Shown: piece after piece, positions 42,942 to 50,570 of the stretch
Layout: every line of letters starts with the position of its first letter
Position numbering within the stretch: the first letter of the stretch is position 1
The notes under the pieces: model-generated
What the model was told of the DNA's origin: nothing
The model's input: the letters and a program-made list of their open reading frames with translations, nothing else
Database searches by the model: none
Assembly: GCA_963708245.1 (NCBI GenBank)
Contig: OY970201.1
Span: 6,510,001 to 6,574,000 of the forward strand
Length of the DNA: 64,000 nt
Source: CAVYXK01 sp963708245
GTDB lineage: Bacteria > Pseudomonadota > Alphaproteobacteria > Acetobacterales > Acetobacteraceae
Direction: 5' to 3'
Translations under genes and position numbers: made by a program

Positions 42942-44925
42942 GTGTGCGCCGTGAAAGGCGGCGCTTTCCAGTGGGTGCAAGTCCCACCCGGCAACGCTCC
43001 AGCCGGAAGCAACCGGAGCAGTCATGGAGGTGACGAAATGGCTGAAGCCTTCGGTCTAGCGGGTCACGAATTGGTGGCCGCGCGAGTGTGCAGGCCGCAA
43101 CGCGAGTGAACGCCGAGCAAGCCTCGAAAAGGACGATGCGCAGGCCGACCCGACGACCCTTTCGGGGAAGGCTGACACGGCTGGGTGGGATGAGCGAAGA
43201 GTACGCCCAGCCGCTGCACCGGGGTAGTGGCGGCAGCATGTACACAAGGAAAGCGCACGCAACACGGGAAGCCCCAGGGCGCGGTCAGGGATGATCAACC
43301 GGACGCCCGCGAGGGACAGGCCGGGCGCCGTGGGGTGGCGGAGAGGTTCGTAGTACCGCGGAAGCCGGGTAACGCCGGTGGAGGGAAGGGACCTCAGTTC
43401 AAGACAGACGCAGGACGTAGTGAGGGACCTGGAGATTGGGCAACCTATCAACTCCGAACAGTGTTCAGAAACTGCAGATGGCGTTGCACGCGAAAGCGAA
43501 GGCAGAAGCTGGCTATCGCTTCTATGCCCTGTACGACAAGATCAGCCGTGAAGACATCTTGGCTCATGCCTATGCCCTGTGCCGCTCCAACAAGGGTGCA
43601 CCAGGCGTGGACGGTCAGGACTTCGCGGACATCGAGGCGTATGGGACGCAGCGGTGGCTCGGCGAACTGGCGCTTGCACTCAGGCAGGAGACCTACCGAC
43701 CGGAACCGATCAGACGCGTGTTTATTGCGAAAGCCAACGGCAAACTCAGGCCGCTGGGCATCTCGACCGTGCGGGATCGGGTCTGCATGACAGCAGCGAT
43801 GCTGGTGCTGGAACCGATCTTTGAAGCCGACCTTCCACCGGAGCAATACGCTTACCGTCCCGGGCGCAACGCCCAACAGGCGGTGATCGAGGTGGAGGAA
43901 CTGCTGTTCCGTGGCCACCCGGAAGTGGTTGACGCCGACCTCGCGGACTACTTCGGGAGCATTCCCCATGCCGACCTCTTGAAGTCGGTGGCTCGCCGGA
44001 TCGTTGATCGGCGTGTGCTGCATCTGATCAGGATGTGGCTGGACTGCCCCGTGGAAGAAACCGACAAACGAGGGCGGAGGACACGCACGACGGAGGCTCG
44101 GGACAAGCGGTGCGGCATCCCGCAAGGCTCACCCATCTCACCACTGCTGGCGAATCTCTACATGCGCCGGTTTGTGCTGGGCTGGAAGAAGCTCGGGCTG
44201 GAGCGACGCCTCGGCACGCGCATCGTGACTTACGCCGACGACCTCGTGATCCTGTGCCGGAAGGGCAACGCCGACGAGGCGTTGCGACGACTGCGCGAGA
44301 TCATGGGCAAGCTGAAGCTCACGGTGAACGAGGAGAAGACACGTATCTGCAAGGTGCCGGAAGGGGAGTTCGACTTCCTGGGATACACGTTCGGACGGAT
44401 GTATTCGGCGAGAACCGGCAAGGCCCGCTTGGGTCAGCGGCCATCAAAGAAGAGCATCAAGCGCATGGTCGACAAAGTCCACGCGCTGACTGACCGATCG
44501 GGTACTTGGCAGAAGACCACAGAGCTGGTGGAGCAGTTGAACCGCGCGTTACGCGGATGGGCCAACTACTTCAGCGTTGGCACTGTCAACAAGGCGTATC
44601 GGGCGCTCGACAGCTACACGGCGGTGCGGTTGCGCCGGTGGTTGCGTTCCAAGCACAAGGTCAGGCGACGCAGGGGCGGGAGCTATCCACCCTCGCACCT
44701 CTACGGGCACTTCGGGCTCGTGCGCCTGAGCCGGCTTGGGCACGACGTGGCGTGGGTGAAGGCGTGATGTCTTGTCCGAGAGCCGGATGCGGGAGATCTG
44801 CATGTCCGGTTCGATGAGCGGGGTGTGGAGACGGAGCCACGGCCGGACCAGTGAGGCACCGCCAAACGAAAGGGGCGGCAACAGATATGTTCGACCTACA
44901 GCCACCGCGCCACACCTCGACTTTA
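42942..44925 (+). mobile_element. Group II intron (retroelement) with encoded reverse transcriptase
   Basis: The 5' end matches the GUGYG consensus (GTGTGCG at 42942), followed by a structured leader of about 490 nt and the RT gene. Domain V is clear at 44780-44812: GAGCCGGA pairs with TCCGGTTC, an AGC triad is present, the inner stem is TGC/GCA, and a two-base bulge TG is in place. A long structured tail follows domain V. The 3' boundary is uncertain and the end given is an estimate from the end of the conserved-looking tail. Confidence 0.8.
43436..44767 (+). CDS. ltrA: Group II intron reverse transcriptase/maturase
   Basis: A 443-aa protein. RT domains: GAPGVDGQDF, RPLGISTVRDRV, catalytic Asp168 in VVDADLADYFGSIPH, GIPQGSPISPLLANLYM, YADD at 266-269, and GYTFGRM; then domain X/maturase (LVEQLNRALRGWANYFSVGTVNKAYRALDSYTAVRLRRWLRSKHK). 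There is no C-terminal HNH endonuclease, so mobility would rely on single-strand or reverse-splicing routes. TTG 43436 is the start that gives the usual MGNLSTPNSVQKLQ beginning. It is inside intron domain IV. Confidence 0.93.
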   Translation: MGNLSTPNSVQKLQMALHAKAKAEAGYRFYALYDKISREDILAHAYALCRSNKGAPGVDGQDFADIEAYGTQRWLGELALALRQETYRPEPIRRVFIAKANGKLRPLGISTVRDRVCMTAAMLVLEPIFEADLPPEQYAYRPGRNAQQAVIEVEELLFRGHPEVVDADLADYFGSIPHADLLKSVARRIVDRRVLHLIRMWLDCPVEETDKRGRRTRTTEARDKRCGIPQGSPISPLLANLYMRRFVLGWKKLGLERRLGTRIVTYADDLVILCRKGNADEALRRLREIMGKLKLTVNEEKTRICKVPEGEFDFLGYTFGRMYSARTGKARLGQRPSKKSIKRMVDKVHALTDRSGTWQKTTELVEQLNRALRGWANYFSVGTVNKAYRALDSYTAVRLRRWLRSKHKVRRRRGGSYPPSHLYGHFGLVRLSRLGHDVAWVKA

Positions 44926-45054
44926 CCGAATGCGGCCGTTCGGCCCGGCCCGGGCTCGAATGGCCGGATCCGATGGGCAGCCGACATTGGTGTTGCACAG
45001 GGCGCGCCACAGGAGCCGGGTTAGCTGCCAGGGCGGACCGCAAGCAGGGGATGC

Positions 45055-45616
45055 ATGATGCGCACGGAGAGGGACAAGATGCTTGCCGGGGAACTGTATG
45101 ATGCCAACGCGCCCGAAATCCAGGCAGATTTGGCGGCGACGCACAGGCGGCTCGCGCGCTACAACGCTGCACTCGACATGGTCCCCTCCGAGCGGCTCAA
45201 GCTTCTGGTGGAACGCTTCGCCGCTGTCGGAGACGGCGCCGTGTCCGGCCGCCGTTCCATTGCGACTACGGCTTCAACATTCGCCTGGGTGCTGGCGTGT
45301 TCCTGAACTTTAATTGCGTGATCCTCGATGTCGTTGAGGTCACCATCGGTGACCGCACGCAGATCGGGCCGGGGTGCAGATCCTGGCGGCCGACCATCCG
45401 CGCGATAGGGCGGGGCGAGCCTCTGGCCTGGAGTTTGGCCGCCCGGTCCGCATCGGGCACAACGTCTGGATCGGAGCGGGAGCGATCATACTGCCAGGCG
45501 TTTCCATCGGTGATAATGCGCTGATCGGCGCCGGCAGCGTGGTTACCCGTGATGTGCCTGCCGGGACTACTGCCTTCGGCAATCCGGCACGCGTGCAGGC
45601 CTCGACAGCATGCTAA
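45055..45616 (+). pseudogene. maa: Maltose/galactoside O-acetyltransferase, frameshifted twice
   Basis: The Maac N-terminal domain is intact (MMRTERDKMLAGELYDANAPEIQADLAATHRRLARYNAALD). At about 45241 the reading shifts to RPPFHCDYGFNIRLGAGVFLNFNCVILDVVEVTIGDRTQIGPG, and at about 45374 a missing G shifts it again to VQILAADHP...IGHNVWIGAGAIILPGVSIGDNALIGAGSVVTRDVPAGTTAFGNPARV. Together these give a full left-handed beta-helix acetyltransferase of about 187 aa, so loss is recent. Confidence 0.88.
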
Positions 45617-46678
45617 CCGCAAAACACAGCCCGAAGTCCGAGACTGTCGGCTTGCGAGGCCGGACAGATGGCAGCATCCGACTACGCGCCACAGCAATCC
45701 CGAAGTTTTCCCTTGCCAAGAAGGGGGCGTCCACAGATGGAAACCGGACCCCCAGGCGTAACGCGCCAATGGCCCCGTGGCACTGTCATCCGCCAAGCGG
45801 ATGAGCGCATGACGCTTCGATGAGCCCGCGCCAAAGTACTGTTACCCTCAATTCGAGCCCGACGAGAACCTGCGGCGCGGGCGATACTGACGGCGCCGCA
45901 TCCGCCGCTTCAACGTCACGCCCGATTCATCGGCCTCGAGTACAAGCCGCTGGCAGGCGAGACCTGGCTCGGCCCGATCCCAGGCCCTCGCCCGCAAGCG
46001 GCGTCACCTGCGAGGGCACCAGGCGGCATTCGTCTATTTGCACACTGCGCGGGCCCCGTCGCTCCATGCGGAACCAAAGCCGGTATTCATGCGGCAACCA
46101 GAAGCACTGCCGGCAATGTCGGTTATCATCTCGACCCGCACTGATGCCGGCGGAGCGGCCGACGAGTGCCGTCGCGAACCGCCGCGCGAACGCGGAGACC
46201 CCGCGAATAGACGCGTCGCTTCCATCGTCGGCGCGCGTGCGTTCGCAGGCGCCCCCGGTGTGGGACCACCGCGGCCCGAGGATTGCACTGACGAACACCG
46301 CCAGGAACACCGCCTCGCCATCACCTCCGTGCCGCCCCTCTTGGGGCTGAACTGGAGCCGACCATGTTCGCGTTGCTGGTTGGTGTGGGTGCGTTGCAGT
46401 GAAGCGCTTCACACCACACACCGAAGCGTCGCTGACGGCAGGCAGTCGGCGAGGCATCTTGTCTAGTAGAATCCGGATCGCTGCATCCGCCTTGCATTCC
46501 GTGGCGCTCGGCGGCATGACGCGCAACCGCTACATTAGACTGCGGATGGACTTGCTGCCTATCAACGGGCTCGCTGGGAAGCCGACCGAGGCGCACTTCC
46601 GTATCGAGACCTAACAAGCCAGCGTTCGGCGATACAGGTCCCTTTGCGGCGTCCTGGGCTAACGCCGCAAAGGCGCTA
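45617..46678. other. 1062-base region without a recognised gene
   Basis: GC-rich sequence with fragmented frames and no family match. A perfect palindrome GTGAAGCGCTTCAC sits at 46399-46412, flanked by GGTGTGGGTG and CACCACACACC, which could extend a hairpin. It is probably decayed coding DNA. Confidence 0.4.
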
Positions 46679-47869
46679 TCATAGTCGATCGAGGTAGGCG
46701 CCGCGATGCTGCGGCAGTTTCCAACCGAGCAATCGGCTTGCGACCAAAGTCCGCAACACTTGCGCGGTTCCACCGCCGATCGTGAACATCCGCGCGTCTC
46801 GCGCCATCCGCTCAAGCGGATACGCGCGTGAATAACCACGAGCACCAAAGATTTGTAATGCATCGTTGGTGACGCGGATCGCCGTCTCGGCGGCAAGCAC
46901 CTTGGCTTGGGCGGCCAGCAGGGCGTCGGGCAGCGGCGCAGCACTGGCCGCTGCGTGGTGGATCATCAGCCGTGCGGCGTCGATACCGATCGCCATGTCG
47001 GCCAGCATCCATTGCAGCCCCTGGAATTCTCCGATCGGCCGGCCGAACTGCCGACGAGATTTGACGAAGCCCAGCGCCTCGTTGAACGCGCCTTGTGCCA
47101 GTCCCATAGCAACGGTCGCAGCACCCACACGCTGGCTGTTGTAAGCCTCCATGAGAGCGGCAAAGCTGCGTGGCCAACCGCCCGGGGTGCGCAGGACCAT
47201 CTCCTCGGGGATTTCCAGGTCTTCCAGGATGATCTCGGTCTCCGGGATACCGCGCAGGCCCATGGTGGGCTCGCGCTTGCCGATGCGAAGGCCGGGCGCC
47301 ATACCGCGCACCGTCAGGAAACCACCGATGCCGAGTTCGGCACCGCCCTCATCGAATGTGCGCGCGAAGATCAGATGTAACTTCGATACACCCCCGCCAG
47401 TGATCCAGTGCTTTGCGCCGTTGAGGATGAAGCGGTCACCCCGAAGGTCTGCGCGGGTGGTCATATCGCTCGCGGCTGATCCGGCCTCCGGCTCGGTGAT
47501 GCAGATCGCAGGCTTGTCGCCGGCGAGCACCAGCTCGGCCGCCAGACGCCGCTGCGCGTCGCTGCCGTAGAGCATGACCGCGGAGATTGCACCCATATTC
47601 GCTTCGACAGCGATGCGTGCAGTGACACCACAAACCTTTGCCATTTCCTCGATGATTAACGTCATATCGAGAAACGATCCGCCGGCTCCACCGTAGGCCT
47701 GAGGGATCGTGTACCCCATGAACCCAGCGTCGCGTAGCGCGGCGACATTGTCCCAGGGATACTGCTCTGTCCGGTCTATTTCCGCAGCGCGAGGGCGGAT
47801 CACCTCGCGTGCCAGCTCCTGCGCCCGAGATCGAAGGAGGGTCTGCTCCGGGGTCAGGTCGAATTGCAT
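46679..47869 (-). CDS. Acyl-CoA dehydrogenase
   Basis: A 396-aa FAD enzyme of beta-oxidation or amino-acid catabolism. Standard blocks: FDLTPEQTLLRSRAQELAREVIRPRAAEID, MGYTIPQAYGGAGGSFLDMTLIIEEMAKV, CITEPEAGSAASDMTTRADLRGDRFILNGAKHWITGGGVS (FAD site), SQRVGAATVAMGLAQGAFNEALGFVKSRRQFGRPIGEFQGLQWMLADMA, and LQIFGARGYSRAYPLERMARDARMFTIGGGTAQV. In this last block the usual catalytic Glu region reads TIGGGTAQV where many members have IYEGTSEI. ATG 47869 has AGAGGGA upstream. No partner genes adjacent. Confidence 0.92.
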   Translation of the reverse strand: MQFDLTPEQTLLRSRAQELAREVIRPRAAEIDRTEQYPWDNVAALRDAGFMGYTIPQAYGGAGGSFLDMTLIIEEMAKVCGVTARIAVEANMGAISAVMLYGSDAQRRLAAELVLAGDKPAICITEPEAGSAASDMTTRADLRGDRFILNGAKHWITGGGVSKLHLIFARTFDEGGAELGIGGFLTVRGMAPGLRIGKREPTMGLRGIPETEIILEDLEIPEEMVLRTPGGWPRSFAALMEAYNSQRVGAATVAMGLAQGAFNEALGFVKSRRQFGRPIGEFQGLQWMLADMAIGIDAARLMIHHAAASAAPLPDALLAAQAKVLAAETAIRVTNDALQIFGARGYSRAYPLERMARDARMFTIGGGTAQVLRTLVASRLLGWKLPQHRGAYLDRL

Positions 47870-47912
47870 GGCGAATCCCTCTCGCGCTGTCGGAGACGCA
47901 AGCCTAAACCTG

Positions 47913-48563
47913 CTAGCCACGGATCAAGAAATGCGCGTGTCGGTACGAAAGGACGCGCGATTCGGAGCCCTCGGCCGGTCCGAGGGCGATGGTCTGACCC
48001 TGCCGAGCGTGCAACGTCTGCGCATTGGCGGACGCGGATGCGAGTGCGCCGAATGCGATCAGCATGGCAGGTAATCGCGTCCGCAACATGGTCGGCCTGC
48101 CAGCTTCGTTAGGTCCCGCTGACTTGACTTCGCCTTCAGGCTCATCCGCTGGACGCAGCACCAAATCGTCAGGCTGGGCGAAGATGATCGGAAAATTCGT
48201 TGCCACTAGTGGGTCAGACTTTACCAATAGTGTTCTGATTTCGATCGCGATGAACGGTAGCTGCTGCGCCAAAGTCTCGATCACCGTACGATAACGCCCG
48301 GACAGGTCTTCGGCAACAATGACAGCAACGTGGCGGGCGTTCGGACTGCGGACGCGCTGGCGTGCCCAATAGTCGAGAACACGGAAGCCGTGATCGGCAT
48401 CGCACTCACCAAGCATGGCCTCCACCTCGTAACAGGTGTCGAGGGCGGCATCGTAAGCCAAGATATCAAGTCGCCCACCCTTCGAGGCGTGTTGATGGAG
48501 CTCCTTCGCCTTGATGGTGACTTGACCAAGGCCGAGGCGTGTTGGATCAGCAATAATCCAATT
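47913..48563 (-). pseudogene. Nuclease-like remnant fused in frame to a signal-peptide fragment
   Basis: From an in-frame TAA at 48566 the minus strand reads NWIIADPTRLGLGQVTIKAKELHQHASKGGRLDILAYDAALDTCYEVEAMLGECDADHGFRVLDYWARQRVRSPNARHVAVIVAEDLSGRYRTVIETLAQ. GRLDILAYD...YEVEAMLGE looks like a PD-(D/E)xK-type core, and I recall a family of similar proteins of unknown function. The start is lost. At 48089 it runs on, in frame, into MLRTRLPAMLIAFGALASASANAQTLHA, a signal peptide of another gene that ends at 47913. Two gene pieces have been joined. Confidence 0.55.
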
Positions 48564-48718
48564 TTACAGCCAGTACTCATCGCAGCCGACGGCTTTCAGT
48601 GTCGTCGGCAGACTTGGGTAGGTAGTCGGCTGCACAGATCTTGTTCGCACCCTCGTTCATTGCCGTCCCCGATTCGACCCTGGTTGCGCCTCACTTTGAA
48701 AGTTAGTACCAAAGCGAA

Positions 48719-49609
48719 GTGCGCGTCGTCTCATGGAACATAACATTCCGCGGCCCCGAGGCAGCGAGACGGCAAGGGGGTCTGCTGCACGAACTCGCCC
48801 CGGACCTGATGCTGCTGCAAGAGCTCAATCCCGGCTCGTCGGAGGTCCTCCGTGATGCCGCTGGTGCCGACTGGATGGTCAGGGCCATCGATCTGCGCAC
48901 CCCGGAGCCGGACGACTCCCGCGTGCGGCGGCGCGGTGTCGCCATCGCCGGCCACGGGCTGCGTCCCAGCCGTTCGTGGCTGCTCGATGAGATTCGGCTG
49001 CCCGAGCGGATCCTGCTCATCGAGACACAGACGGAGGGAACGCCGTTTATCGCGGTGAGCTATCACGCTCCGCCAGGCGTGAGCTGGGGAATCACCAAGC
49101 CGCGGCAGGCAGTCGCCTTCGCTACCTGGTTGTCTACACAGAATGGGCCGTTGTTGTTCGGCGCTGACGCCAACACGCCGTTGATTGATGCGTTCGACTT
49201 CGCCAATACCCGGACGCACTGGTATACTGGCCGCCCGCGCCTGCAAGGCTAGCCTGGAGATGATCGTCTGTTCGGCTCTTGCAAGGTGCACGATCTCGAT
49301 GACGCGCTGCGCCGCTGGCTCGACCTTCATCCCGACGAAATGGACAGGCTTCGGGCTAAGCCGTCCGGGCCTCTTGCCATCACCCACCGGACCGGGCGAC
49401 GGAAGAACTCGCCGGGCACGGGACGACGCTTCGATTCTGTCTGGGTCAGCCGCCATTGGGTCGTGCGGCACATCGAGCACCTCTACAAGGAGGGCATAGC
49501 GGCAGGCAGCGACCATGCGCCGGTGATGGTGGACCTCGCCTGGCTAGAGCCCGATCGGCCGAGCAATCACCCGCCAACGCGGCCCAGAGGCGTAGGTAGC
49601 GTCGGATAG
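48719..49609 (+). pseudogene. Endonuclease/exonuclease/phosphatase family gene with in-frame TAG
   Basis: GTG 48719 reads MRVVSWNITFRGPEAARRQGGLLHELAPDLMLLQELNPG...ISYHAP-like VSYHAPPGVSWG...LLFGADANTPLIDAF...RPRLQG, then TAG at 49250-49252. The same frame continues PGDDRLFGSCKVHDLDDALRRW...RRFDSVWVSRHW...SDHAPVMVDLAWL to 49609. EEP motifs (SWN, LQE, GDxN-like GADAN, SDH) are all present. The TAG stands where relatives appear to have Glu (GAG), a single-base change. Confidence 0.8.
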
Positions 49610-49627
49610 GTCGCAATCCCAAGCGTA

Positions 49628-49936
49628 TCATGCATCTTCTCGTCCCTTGATCCACCGCCGCCATGACGCAAGGTCGGCTTGCCGTTCGTCCGGCGGTTTG
49701 ACGGTCTGCTCACCGCGCGCTAACCGCTCTGCCAGTTCCGGCGGCGTCAGAACGAAATCGGCTTCGCGCAACCACGTGCCCAGGCGGCCTTCCAGACAAT
49801 CGAGGCATAGGTAGCGCGGCTTGCGTCCGCGCGTGGCACGGCAGGCGCGCTGCCAGACTTCCTCGTGCACCATGTAGTAATCGCCGATTGAGGTGTCGAT
49901 CCGGCAGTCGGGACACCGGAGCGGGCGATCAATCAT
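49628..49936 (-). CDS. Small zinc-ribbon protein of the element
   Basis: A 102-aa protein. RCPDC (near residue 8) and YLCLDCLEGRLGTWL (near 46) make a two-pair CxxC zinc ribbon; YYMVHEEVWQ lies between. The pattern (CPDC, YYMVHE.W, LC..CLE.RLG) recurs in phage and actinobacterial hypothetical proteins, function unknown. The start overlaps the preceding gene's stop by eight bases, so it is the last cistron of the replication operon. Confidence 0.65.
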   Translation of the reverse strand: MIDRPLRCPDCRIDTSIGDYYMVHEEVWQRACRATRGRKPRYLCLDCLEGRLGTWLREADFVLTPPELAERLARGEQTVKPPDERQADLASWRRWIKGREDA

Positions 49937-50570
49937 CGCCATCCTTCGGCCTCGGATAACAGACGTGGTGAAGCTTGCCGTTCGGAAACTCATGAGCCCA
50001 CCAGTCCGGGCAGAATTTCTCGCTCGGGGCAGGCCCGTTATAGACGGCCACTCCATTTTCAACGATCTCGTCGGCCATCCAGCGCAATATCCGCACCAAT
50101 TGCGCAGCGCTGAGCCGGCGCATGTCAGCAAGCACGGTGAGCGGAGAAAGTCCTGCGGTCGAAGCTTCTATCGTGGTGTGACGTAGCGGCTCGATCATGC
50201 GATAGCTGAGTCCTGTTGCATCCAATGCGGCCTCCATCGTTGCATATCTGCTCAAGTCCGTGTCAAAAAATAGCGCAGTTATTTGCCGGCCGCGCCGGAC
50301 AAGTTCATCATTAAAAAACTGATCGGTCGCAGCGTCTTCCGCGGCTTGAACTTCATCAAGGAATTTCTGTTCGGGTGTCGCGTTCAGGGCTTTGCATGCG
50401 GTGTCCAGCATTTGACTGGCCCGCATGCAGTCGGGGTCATTGATCGGCCAGACACCGCGGGCGTGCGCGCTCTCTTGCGCTTGGCGGAATTGGTGACTAG
50501 CAGCTTCCACAGCGTTCTTTGCCGCGATGTGTTCGGAAGACGGGGTCGTGTCGAACGGCGTGTCAGTCAT
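49929..50570 (-). CDS. Hypothetical 213-aa protein coupled to the topoisomerase
   Basis: Start codon overlaps the topoisomerase stop (ATGA). The N-terminal 100 residues are helical and acidic/Ala-rich (AAKNAVEAASHQFRQAQESAHARGVW, EQKFLDEVQAAEDAATDQFFNDELVRRGRQ). The C-terminal half includes LSPLTVLADMRRLSAAQLVRILRWMADEIVENGVAVY and FCPDWWAHEFPNGKLHHVCYPRP. No known domain. Tight coupling suggests a partner or modulator of the topoisomerase. Confidence 0.6.
   Translation of the reverse strand: MTDTPFDTTPSSEHIAAKNAVEAASHQFRQAQESAHARGVWPINDPDCMRASQMLDTACKALNATPEQKFLDEVQAAEDAATDQFFNDELVRRGRQITALFFDTDLSRYATMEAALDATGLSYRMIEPLRHTTIEASTAGLSPLTVLADMRRLSAAQLVRILRWMADEIVENGVAVYNGPAPSEKFCPDWWAHEFPNGKLHHVCYPRPKDGDD

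Noticed and set aside
43056..43451. Minus-strand frame over the group II intron leader
   Set aside because: It lies on structured intron RNA sequence; such frames are commonly mis-annotated.
45820..46350. Several open frames in 45617-46678
   Set aside because: Ser/Arg/Pro-rich composition, no ribosome-binding sites, and no recognised motif in any frame.
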